Shown piece after piece: positions 1-5,727 of a DNA stretch of 8,801 nucleotides (its first letter is position 1; each line of letters starts with the position of its first letter). Location: NCBI GenBank assembly GCA_902796895.1, contig CADBQV010000129.1:1-8801 (forward strand). Direction: 5' to 3'. A program made the translations under genes and the position numbers. The notes under the pieces were generated by a model. That model saw nothing but the letters and a program-made list of their open reading frames with translations. It did not search any database and was not told where the DNA came from. The DNA is from an uncultured Erysipelotrichaceae bacterium. GTDB lineage: Bacteria; Bacillota_I; Bacilli_A; Acholeplasmatales; Anaeroplasmataceae.

Positions 1-2
1 TA

Positions 3-359
3 GATAATGATAGTGGTAAAATAATTAATTATATAGCTAAAGAAAAGGATTCAATAAAAAGATATATAACAGATGAAAAAAATGGAAAAATTGCAATATC
101 TAATTATAAAGTAATTGAAAGATTTAAAGATTATACATTAACTGAATTTATATTAGAAACAGGAAGGACACATCAAATTAGATTACATGCAAAATCTATT
201 AATCACCCTATAGTAGGTGATAAATTATATAATGAAAATACAAATAGTGATAAAATGTATTTATTAAGCTATTATATAAAATATTATGATGAATTTAAAA
301 AAGAAGAAATAGAAATTTATTTAGATAAGGAGTATATAAAAACATGGATAAAAAAATAG
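3..359 (+). CDS. RluA-family 23S rRNA pseudouridine synthase, C-terminal part (5' end outside window)
   Basis: This reading frame is open from the left edge and ends at TAG 357-359, so only about the last 118 residues are visible. Seen: the family signature GRTHQIRLHA at 162-191, followed by HPIVGDKLY. This is the strand and loop that bind the target uridine in RluA/RluC/RluD enzymes, which convert specific uridines in 23S rRNA (or tRNA) to pseudouridine in the cytoplasm. The stretch before it (GKIAISNYKVIERF, then LTEFILETG) matches the usual family spacing ahead of the signature. The catalytic Asp motif (RLDxxTSG) should lie upstream of the window. The family call is firm. The choice between RluD and other paralogues cannot be made from this fragment. 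The 3' end overlaps the next gene by 16 bp, which suggests co-transcription and translational coupling. Confidence 0.9.
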   Translation, partial: DNDSGKIINYIAKEKDSIKRYITDEKNGKIAISNYKVIERFKDYTLTEFILETGRTHQIRLHAKSINHPIVGDKLYNENTNSDKMYLLSYYIKYYDEFKKEEIEIYLDKEYIKTWIKK

Positions 360-592
360 TAACATTAAATGGAGAAAATGGTAAAAAAATAGATTTTAGT
401 ATTGAGGCAGAAATTGAATATAATGATGATACATATCAAATATTAATACCTTTAAAAGATGATTTAGAATTATCAAGTGATGAAGCATTAGTATTTAGAG
501 TAGATAATATTTCAAATGAATTAAATTATGAATTAATTACTGATGATTTATTATTAGAAGAAATTGAAAAAATATATAATGAAGAAGCTTAA
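344..592 (+). CDS. DUF1292 (YrzB-like, UPF0473) small acidic protein
   Basis: This 82-residue, strongly acidic protein has no signal peptide or membrane segment. Seen: an N-terminal beta-rich half (VTLNGENGKKIDF, then EIEYNDDTYQILIPL), the core DEALVFRVD at residues 46-54, and a C-terminal YELITDDLLLEEI at 62-74. This order and length are typical of the DUF1292/YrzB family, which is widespread in Firmicutes and has no well-established biochemical role. The ATG at 344 has a good AAGGAG at 327-332, 11 bp upstream and inside the end of the pseudouridine synthase gene. In many Firmicutes this family sits beside ruvX-type genes. Here its partner is the rluD-like gene. It is likely cytoplasmic and probably belongs to the housekeeping side of the junction, not to the polysaccharide operon. 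Confidence 0.87.
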   Translation: MDKKIVTLNGENGKKIDFSIEAEIEYNDDTYQILIPLKDDLELSSDEALVFRVDNISNELNYELITDDLLLEEIEKIYNEEA

Positions 593-598
593 AAGTAT

Positions 599-615
599 TT
601 ATTTATAATAAATAA
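599..615 (+). terminator. Weak AT-only hairpin between the housekeeping genes and the polysaccharide operon
   Basis: TTATTTA (599-605), loop TAA (606-608) and TAAATAA (609-615) form a perfect 7-bp stem seven bases after the DUF1292 stop codon. A T-rich stretch follows (617-633), broken by A residues. The position suits a terminator, but the stem has no G-C pairs and the T tract is imperfect. It could be chance in such AT-rich DNA. Confidence 0.25.
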
Positions 616-628
616 CATTTTAATTTTA

Positions 629-657
629 TTGTTAATAATATACATTTGTGATAAAAT
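629..657 (+). promoter_or_regulatory. Predicted sigma-A-type promoter with extended -10, driving the polysaccharide operon
   Basis: The -35 box TTGTTA (629-634) is separated by exactly 17 bp from the -10 box TAAAAT (652-657). A TG at 649-650, one base ahead of the -10, gives an extended -10 element (TGaTAAAAT). Transcription would start near 664-665, leaving a leader of only about 17 bases before the ATG at 682. No long leader, riboswitch or clear operator is visible. This is the only convincing promoter before a run of closely packed genes that reaches the right edge, so it probably drives all of them. Confidence 0.6.
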
Positions 658-681
658 CATATAGTAATTATTGGTGGTATT

Positions 682-2187
682 ATGAAGAATTTATATCTTA
701 AAATAGATAAATTTATGAAAAAGTTAATAGAATATAAATTCTTTTTAGAAATTTATTGCTTAATCTTAGCATCAATAACTTTTTTTGGTTGGCTAAGTAA
801 CACACTAACAGGTATTGGTATTTTACTTTTACTTGCAGTATTTGCAATTATCTTTTTAAAGGATTTAAAATACATAATTCCTAATGTCTTATTTGTAATA
901 TTTAATATTCATAAAGACTTTTCAGGTGGAGTAATACCTTGGGACTTAGTTATATTTGCCATTTTATTTATAATTGTACTTGTAATATTTATATTTAAAA
1001 ATGGAATTAAAATGAATAAGATGCATTCATTTTATTATCTTTTAGCTCTAGCTATAATAGAAATAATCCCAATTGTTTTATATATGGGATTTGATGTATT
1101 TAAAAATACAATTCCATTTCATACAAGAGATGATGGTGTAGTTATTGATTTAAGAATATTATATTTAATGTTTTTTGGTAATTTATTATATTTAATCTTA
1201 TATGTAATTTTATCAAATGGTATTAAATCTAATTCTAATAAGATGCTAGCGGTTGCTTTTTCATATCTTGCAATTATTTTAACATTTGAATTATTAGTAG
1301 GTAATTTAGAATCATTAAATCATAATATAAATAGTACTGATCCTGAATTACAGGCTAAAAACACAATCTTTGACCAGTGGTTCTATATTGGCTGGGGTTT
1401 ATGTAATGAAGCAGGTATTATGATTTTATTTTCAATACCATTTATTGCCTATTTAATATTAAAAAAAGAAGAAAAATATAATTTAATAATTCAATATTTA
1501 AAATTATCCCTTTCTATATTTGGTATTATTTTAACTACATCAAGAGGCTCATATATATTGCTTTTAGTTGAATTATTTGTAATAGCTTTAGTTATTACAT
1601 ATAAATCAAAATATAGAAAAATTTATTTTAGATTATTAATATCTATAATATCTTTATTAATTTTAGGATTTATTGCATCCCTATTTATAGATCCAATACG
1701 TAATAAAATATTTGGTATATATAATAAAATATTTGATAACGGCCTAAATGGTAATGGTAGATTAGAATTATATGATGATGCAATGCATCTTGTTAAAACT
1801 AATCCATTTACATTTATATTTGGTGCTGGTATTACTGCAGATATTCGTGATACACTTGCAGCGCAGTATAGTACTGTAAATACCGGTATGCAAGTATTCC
1901 ATTCAACATATTATGAAACAATTGTAATTGGTGGTTTTTTGGGAGTTGTTACACTCTTTTTCCATATTAAACAAAAACATAATAATCCACTATATATTAA
2001 TGATGATAAATTTTATTCATGCTTATTAATATCATATATCATACTTGATGTATATGGTTTAATAGATAACACATATTATATGTATTATTATATGATTCCA
2101 CTAATGATTGTATTTTCTGTTGTTGATTTTAATAAAACAGAGAAAAATGTTTCTCCTTACGGTATAAAGGAGGTATATAATGTATAA
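682..2187 (+). CDS. O-antigen polymerase/ligase-like membrane protein (Wzy/WaaL type)
   Basis: This is an integral membrane protein of 501 residues with about a dozen hydrophobic segments, for example near residues 21-39, 44-60, 89-107, 117-136, 160-178, 188-207, 236-260, 288-307 and 314-335, plus two or more near the C-terminus. Seen motifs typical of the Wzy_C/O-antigen ligase family: TTSRGSYILL at 285-294, GNGRLELYDDA at 357-367, FIFGAG at 378-383, and H407 in FHSTYYETIVIGG before a membrane segment. Residues 337-413 form the large extracytoplasmic loop that normally carries the catalytic Arg and His residues. Family members join undecaprenyl-linked repeat units or transfer finished glycan to an acceptor. 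In a Gram-positive-like cell, polymerase is more likely than lipid A ligase, but the sequence does not decide this. The start at 682 has GGTGG at 673-677. It is the first gene of the operon, and its end overlaps the next gene by 8 bp. Confidence 0.82.
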   Translation: MKNLYLKIDKFMKKLIEYKFFLEIYCLILASITFFGWLSNTLTGIGILLLLAVFAIIFLKDLKYIIPNVLFVIFNIHKDFSGGVIPWDLVIFAILFIIVLVIFIFKNGIKMNKMHSFYYLLALAIIEIIPIVLYMGFDVFKNTIPFHTRDDGVVIDLRILYLMFFGNLLYLILYVILSNGIKSNSNKMLAVAFSYLAIILTFELLVGNLESLNHNINSTDPELQAKNTIFDQWFYIGWGLCNEAGIMILFSIPFIAYLILKKEEKYNLIIQYLKLSLSIFGIILTTSRGSYILLLVELFVIALVITYKSKYRKIYFRLLISIISLLILGFIASLFIDPIRNKIFGIYNKIFDNGLNGNGRLELYDDAMHLVKTNPFTFIFGAGITADIRDTLAAQYSTVNTGMQVFHSTYYETIVIGGFLGVVTLFFHIKQKHNNPLYINDDKFYSCLLISYIILDVYGLIDNTYYMYYYMIPLMIVFSVVDFNKTEKNVSPYGIKEVYNV

Positions 2188-3034
2188 TTTATGTTATGTA
2201 ATAAATAAAAATTATATTGGTGTTTTTAAAGTATCTATTTTATCACTACTTAAAAATAATAAAGAAAAATATTTAATTCATATGCTATCTAATGACTTAG
2301 ATGAATTTGATAAATTAAACTTATCTAATTTTTTAAAAGAATTTAATACAGAAATTAAATATTATCAAATAGATGATAATATCTTTAAAAACTTACCAAA
2401 GATGGGATATGACAATTCATATACAGCATATTATAAAGTCTTAATTCCATATATTTTAAAAGACTTAGATAACCTCCTATACTTAGATTGTGATATCATA
2501 GTTAAAAATGGCTTAAAAGAAATATTTGAATTAAATCATAATCACTTTTTAAGTGCTTCAAGTGATTTAAGATTAAATAAAAAAAGAAAAGAACATAAAA
2601 AATTAATAATAGGTGATGATTCTATTACTTATTTTAATTCAGGTGTCATGTATTTTGATTACAAATACAAAAATGAAATACCTGATATGAATAAATTATT
2701 AGATTATTTAGTTAGTAATAAAGAAGATATTATATTTCATGATCAAGATATCTTAAATCATTTTTTTGCTAAAAATTATGATTTACTTGATGAAAAATAT
2801 AATTACGCAACAACTTATAAAGATATATCTGATATGTTATTAAAAAAAGGCTTAAAAAAAGCAGTAGTAATCCATTATGCTAACTGGAAGCCATGGTCAG
2901 ATGATTATATCGGTAAAGCTTATAGATTATATAAAAAATATTATAAGATGTTAAAAAATGATAAAGATGTATCTTTTTTAAAGAAAAGAAAATTAATTAA
3001 AATGATTAAAAAGATATTAAAATATTTGAGGTAA
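2180..3034 (+). CDS. Glycosyltransferase family 8 (LgtC/GspA-like)
   Basis: This 284-residue cytoplasmic protein has a GT-A fold with the hallmarks of GT8. Seen: NSYTAYYKVLIPYIL at 79-93, the metal- and nucleotide-binding DxD as LYLDCDIIV (D103, D105), YFNSGVMYFD at 151-160, DQDILN at 188-193, and VIHYANWKPW at 230-239. H232 corresponds to the second metal ligand of LgtC-like enzymes. Family members are retaining transferases that usually use UDP-glucose or UDP-galactose. The donor here cannot be read from the sequence. The C-terminus is Lys-rich (KKRKLIKMIKKILKYL), a basic amphipathic tail that could hold the enzyme at the inner face of the membrane, as in related enzymes. A perfect AAAGGAGG (2166-2173) sits 6 bp before the ATG, within the end of the wzy-like gene. 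Residues 221-228 are encoded by two 7-A runs (2845-2860), which are possible slippage sites but leave the frame intact. Confidence 0.9.
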   Translation: MYNLCYVINKNYIGVFKVSILSLLKNNKEKYLIHMLSNDLDEFDKLNLSNFLKEFNTEIKYYQIDDNIFKNLPKMGYDNSYTAYYKVLIPYILKDLDNLLYLDCDIIVKNGLKEIFELNHNHFLSASSDLRLNKKRKEHKKLIIGDDSITYFNSGVMYFDYKYKNEIPDMNKLLDYLVSNKEDIIFHDQDILNHFFAKNYDLLDEKYNYATTYKDISDMLLKKGLKKAVVIHYANWKPWSDDYIGKAYRLYKKYYKMLKNDKDVSFLKKRKLIKMIKKILKYLR

Positions 3035-3037
3035 TAT

Positions 3038-4066
3038 ATGAAAAATATCTTAATTGACGGAAGCTTTGTTGAAAAGAATGTAACAGGAGTCCAAAGATTT
3101 TGTTGGGAAATATTAAAAAATATTGTTAAATATGAAGATATGAAATTCTATATTTTAATACCTAAATCTACTGATATAAAAAAATTAGATGGTATTAATA
3201 ACTTAGAAATTATTCAAGAAGGAAAGAAGAATAATAAATATTTTCAATTCCATACATTATCTAAGGTAGCTAAAAGATTAAAGGCAGATGTACTTTGTAT
3301 GTCTAATTTTACTCCGATGTTTAAAAAGGATTATTTAGTATTACATGATGTTACATTTTTAGATAAAGATGGCCATAATAGATTTTTATGGGCATTAGCT
3401 TATAGATTTTTTGTTGGATTTAGATTTAATAAGCATAAAAATATAATGACTGTATCTGAATTTTCTAAATCTAGAATAGATTATCATTATAAAAAATATG
3501 ATGTAAATAAAATCAAGGTTGTAGGTACAGGTGGAGATCACTTTAAATACCTAAATTCAAAAAAACCTGATGTAATAAAGGATAATGAAAAATATTATTT
3601 ATCAGTAGGTTCAACTACACCTAATAAAAATTTTAAATATGTAATTGAGCTTGCTAAAAGAAATCCAGATAAATTATTTATTATTACAGGAAGAATTGAT
3701 GATAATATGAAAGAATATGTTAATTCTTTAAAAAATATGCGATTATCAGGATATTTAGAAAATGAAGAATTAAAATATTTATATGAAAACTGTGAAGCAT
3801 TTATCCTTCCATCTACATATGAAGGATTTGGCTTACCTCCACTTGAGGCTATATTTTGTGGATGCAAAAAAATATGCTTATCAACAATTGATGTATTTAA
3901 AGAAGTATATGGTAAATCAGCTAATTATTTAGATCCTAATGATTATATAAATTTAATAGATTTAAATAATTTAAAAGAAATTAGTGAAGAAGAAAGAAAA
4001 AGATTAACTGAAACTTATAACTGGGAAAATATAACTAAAAATGTTTATGAAGTTATTAAGGGGTGA
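3038..4066 (+). CDS. Glycosyltransferase family 4 (GT-B fold), first copy
   Basis: This 342-residue protein has a two-domain GT-B layout. The N-terminus (MKNILIDGSFVEKNVTGVQR, residues 1-20) matches mannosyl- and rhamnosyltransferase-like GT4 enzymes, in which the GVQR loop lies near the acceptor site. The nucleotide-sugar domain opens with SVGSTTPNKN at 189-198 and contains ILPSTYEGFGLPPLEA, with the EX7E pair at E262 and E270 that contacts the donor sugar. Members are retaining cytoplasmic enzymes that use GDP- or UDP-sugars. GDP-heptose from the next genes is a possible donor, by inference only. The protein has no signal peptide or membrane span. GAGG at 3028-3031 lies 6 bp before the ATG, and the gene starts 3 bp after the GT8 stop. 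It ends in TGA at 4064-4066, inside the ribosome binding site of the kinase gene, which favours coupled translation. Confidence 0.9.
   Translation: MKNILIDGSFVEKNVTGVQRFCWEILKNIVKYEDMKFYILIPKSTDIKKLDGINNLEIIQEGKKNNKYFQFHTLSKVAKRLKADVLCMSNFTPMFKKDYLVLHDVTFLDKDGHNRFLWALAYRFFVGFRFNKHKNIMTVSEFSKSRIDYHYKKYDVNKIKVVGTGGDHFKYLNSKKPDVIKDNEKYYLSVGSTTPNKNFKYVIELAKRNPDKLFIITGRIDDNMKEYVNSLKNMRLSGYLENEELKYLYENCEAFILPSTYEGFGLPPLEAIFCGCKKICLSTIDVFKEVYGKSANYLDPNDYINLIDLNNLKEISEEERKRLTETYNWENITKNVYEVIKG
4059..4065 (+). promoter_or_regulatory. Ribosome binding site that sets the hddA start
   Basis: AGGGGTG at 4059-4065 matches the anti-Shine-Dalgarno partner (AGGAGGTGAT) and lies 6 bp before the ATG at 4072. 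The in-frame GTG at 4063 lies inside this element and would have no site of its own, so 4072 is the better start. Confidence 0.7.
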
Positions 4067-4071
4067 TTTTA

Positions 4072-5106
4072 ATGATCATAAGAAGTAAAACACCACTACG
4101 TTTAGGCTTAGCTGGTGGTGGAACTGATGTATCACCATTTTGTGATTTATATGGTGGTTGTGTCTTAAATGTAACAATCAATATGTATTCATATTGTACA
4201 ATTATACCTAAAAATGATGGTAAAATTACATTTATCGCACCAGATAGAGATGTTAAATTAACAATTGATTCAAAAGCTAAAATTGATATCGATGAAAAAT
4301 TACCACTACACTGTGGTATTTATAATAGAATTGTAAAGGATTTTAATAATAATATACCTTTATCTTTTGAAATGACTACATATAGTGACGCACCTGCAGG
4401 CTCTGGTCTTGGTACATCATCAACTATGGTAGTAACTATTATTAAGGCATTCCAAGAATGGCTAAACCTACCTTTAGGTGAATATGATACAGCAAGACTC
4501 GCATTTGATATCGAAAGAATCGATTTAGGCTTTTCAGGTGGTAAGCAAGATCAATATGCGGCAACATTTGGTGGCCTAAATTATATGGAATTTTATAAAG
4601 ATAATAAAGTAATTGTAAATCCATTAAGAATGAAAAAATGGATTAAAAATGAAATTGAAAATTCTTTAGTTTTATTCTATACAGGTACATCTAGAGATAG
4701 TGGTAAGATTATTGATGAACAAAAGAAGGCAACAACTAATCAAAAATCACTTGATGCGATGTTTGAAATTAAAAAACAAACTGAATTAATGAAAGAAGCA
4801 GTCCTAAAAGGTGATTTTGACGCAATTGCAAATTCGCTTCACCAAAACTGGCTAGCTAAGAAAAAAACATCAGCTGTTATATCAAATTCAAATATTGAAG
4901 ATACATATAATTTTATATTATCTCATGGTGGTAAGGCTGCCAAAATATCAGGAGCTGGTGGCGGTGGATTCATGATGATTTGGTGTGATCCTAAAAATCG
5001 TTATGAATTAATTAGAGCCCTTAAAAAAAGACAGGAAGGAAAAACTAAGGTTGTTACATTTGTAGAAAATGGAGCCCAAGCCTGGACAATTTATGATGAA
5101 GACTAA
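4072..5106 (+). CDS. hddA: D-glycero-alpha-D-manno-heptose 7-phosphate kinase (GHMP kinase)
   Basis: This is a 344-residue GHMP-family kinase. It phosphorylates O-1 of D-glycero-D-manno-heptose 7-phosphate with ATP, giving the alpha-1,7-bisphosphate in the GDP-heptose route. Seen in order: N-terminal MIIRSKTPLRLGLAGGGTD (1-19), the ATP-binding loop PAGSGLGTSS (108-117), GGKQDQYAA (156-164) with the conserved Asp at 160, which is typical of HddA and L-fucose kinase relatives, and the C-terminal glycine motif KISGAGGGGF (291-300). The length matches known HddA proteins. The kinase acts on the product of GmhA, encoded just downstream, and feeds the GmhB domain encoded after that. The ATG at 4072 is preferred over the in-frame GTG at 4063 because of its ribosome binding site and because the protein then begins at the usual family N-terminus. 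A different sugar-phosphate substrate is formally possible, but the neighbours make heptose by far the best call. Confidence 0.92.
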   Translation: MIIRSKTPLRLGLAGGGTDVSPFCDLYGGCVLNVTINMYSYCTIIPKNDGKITFIAPDRDVKLTIDSKAKIDIDEKLPLHCGIYNRIVKDFNNNIPLSFEMTTYSDAPAGSGLGTSSTMVVTIIKAFQEWLNLPLGEYDTARLAFDIERIDLGFSGGKQDQYAATFGGLNYMEFYKDNKVIVNPLRMKKWIKNEIENSLVLFYTGTSRDSGKIIDEQKKATTNQKSLDAMFEIKKQTELMKEAVLKGDFDAIANSLHQNWLAKKKTSAVISNSNIEDTYNFILSHGGKAAKISGAGGGGFMMIWCDPKNRYELIRALKKRQEGKTKVVTFVENGAQAWTIYDED

Positions 5107-5716
5107 TTATAAATATGTAGAAGAATTAATAAATAGATATCCTAATTTAAAAGATATTAAAGATGATATTATTGAATCTATCGATTTATTAATTAAAATG
5201 TATAAAAATGGTGGCAAATTATTAATATGTGGTAATGGTGGTTCAGCATCTGATAGCCAACATATAGTTGGTGAGCTTATGAAATCATTTATTAAAAAAA
5301 GAAGCTTACCTGAAGATTTAAAATTAAAAATTAATGATGATGAAATATCTGATAAATTAGAAATGGGCCTACCTGCCATTTCTTTAATGTCAGAATTAGC
5401 ATTCCAAACTGCATTTCAAAATGATAAAGAACCTAAATTATCATTCGCACAAGGTGTCTTATCTTTAGGAAAAAGTGGAGATACCTTACTTTGTATTTCA
5501 ACATCAGGTAATTCAAAAAATTGTGTATATGCAGCTAAAGTAGCAAAAGCTATAAATTTAAATGTAATATCTTTAACTGGTGCTAAAGATAGCTTACTTA
5601 AAGAATTATCTAATATAACAATAAAGGCACCAGAATTAAAAACTTATAAAATACAAGAATTACATCTACCTATATATCATGCGATATGCTTAGAATTAGA
5701 AGATGAATTCTTTTAA
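5093..5716 (+). CDS. gmhA: Sedoheptulose 7-phosphate isomerase (SIS domain)
   Basis: GmhA converts sedoheptulose 7-phosphate to D-glycero-D-manno-heptose 7-phosphate, the first step of heptose synthesis. With the start used here the protein has 207 residues. Seen: an N-terminal helical region, LICGNGGSASDSQH at 44-57, GELMKSF at 60-66, the phosphate-binding ISTSGNS motif in the middle, and IQELHLPIYH at 187-196. Aligned by eye to E. coli GmhA (192 residues), H57, E61, Q188 and H196 occupy the positions of the active-site H61, E65, Q172 and H180. Residues of about 67-90 are longer than in E. coli and are charged. Start: ATG at 5093 and ATG at 5096 are adjacent and share a weak GGA at 5084-5086, so either could be used. 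An upstream in-frame ATG at 5069 has no good site and adds an atypical leader. The gene overlaps hddA by 11-14 bp, implying coupled translation. Confidence 0.9.
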   Translation: MMKTNYKYVEELINRYPNLKDIKDDIIESIDLLIKMYKNGGKLLICGNGGSASDSQHIVGELMKSFIKKRSLPEDLKLKINDDEISDKLEMGLPAISLMSELAFQTAFQNDKEPKLSFAQGVLSLGKSGDTLLCISTSGNSKNCVYAAKVAKAINLNVISLTGAKDSLLKELSNITIKAPELKTYKIQELHLPIYHAICLELEDEFF

Positions 5717-5727
5717 AAAGGTGAATT

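Noticed and set aside
3..17. The first codons read DNDSG, resembling the catalytic RLDxxTSG motif of pseudouridine synthases.
   Set aside because: It lies only about 50 residues before GRTHQIRLHA, whereas the catalytic motif normally lies about 100 residues before it. The spacing fits the later GxIxxPI-type segment, so the catalytic Asp is outside the window.
2845..2862. Two 7-A runs in the GT8 gene as a phase-variation tract.
   Set aside because: Runs of 6-8 A are common throughout this AT-rich window, for example 6179-6186. The frame is intact, and nothing marks these as a longer, selected repeat.
3054..3082. TTGACG near the start of the first GT4 gene as a possible internal -35 box.
   Set aside because: No acceptable -10 hexamer occurs at 16-18 bp spacing, and the element lies in coding sequence.
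3595..3867. A 90-codon open frame on the minus strand opposite the first GT4 gene.
   Set aside because: It lies entirely inside a gene with clear GT4 motifs on the other strand, has no ribosome binding site and no recognisable domain. The minus-strand frames at 4442-4624, 5107-5379 and 7762-7959 are rejected for the same reason.
5069..5092. A longer GmhA starting at ATG 5069.
   Set aside because: It would add an atypical Pro-containing leader translated from the end of hddA, with no ribosome binding site. Starts at 5093 or 5096 match the family N-terminus.
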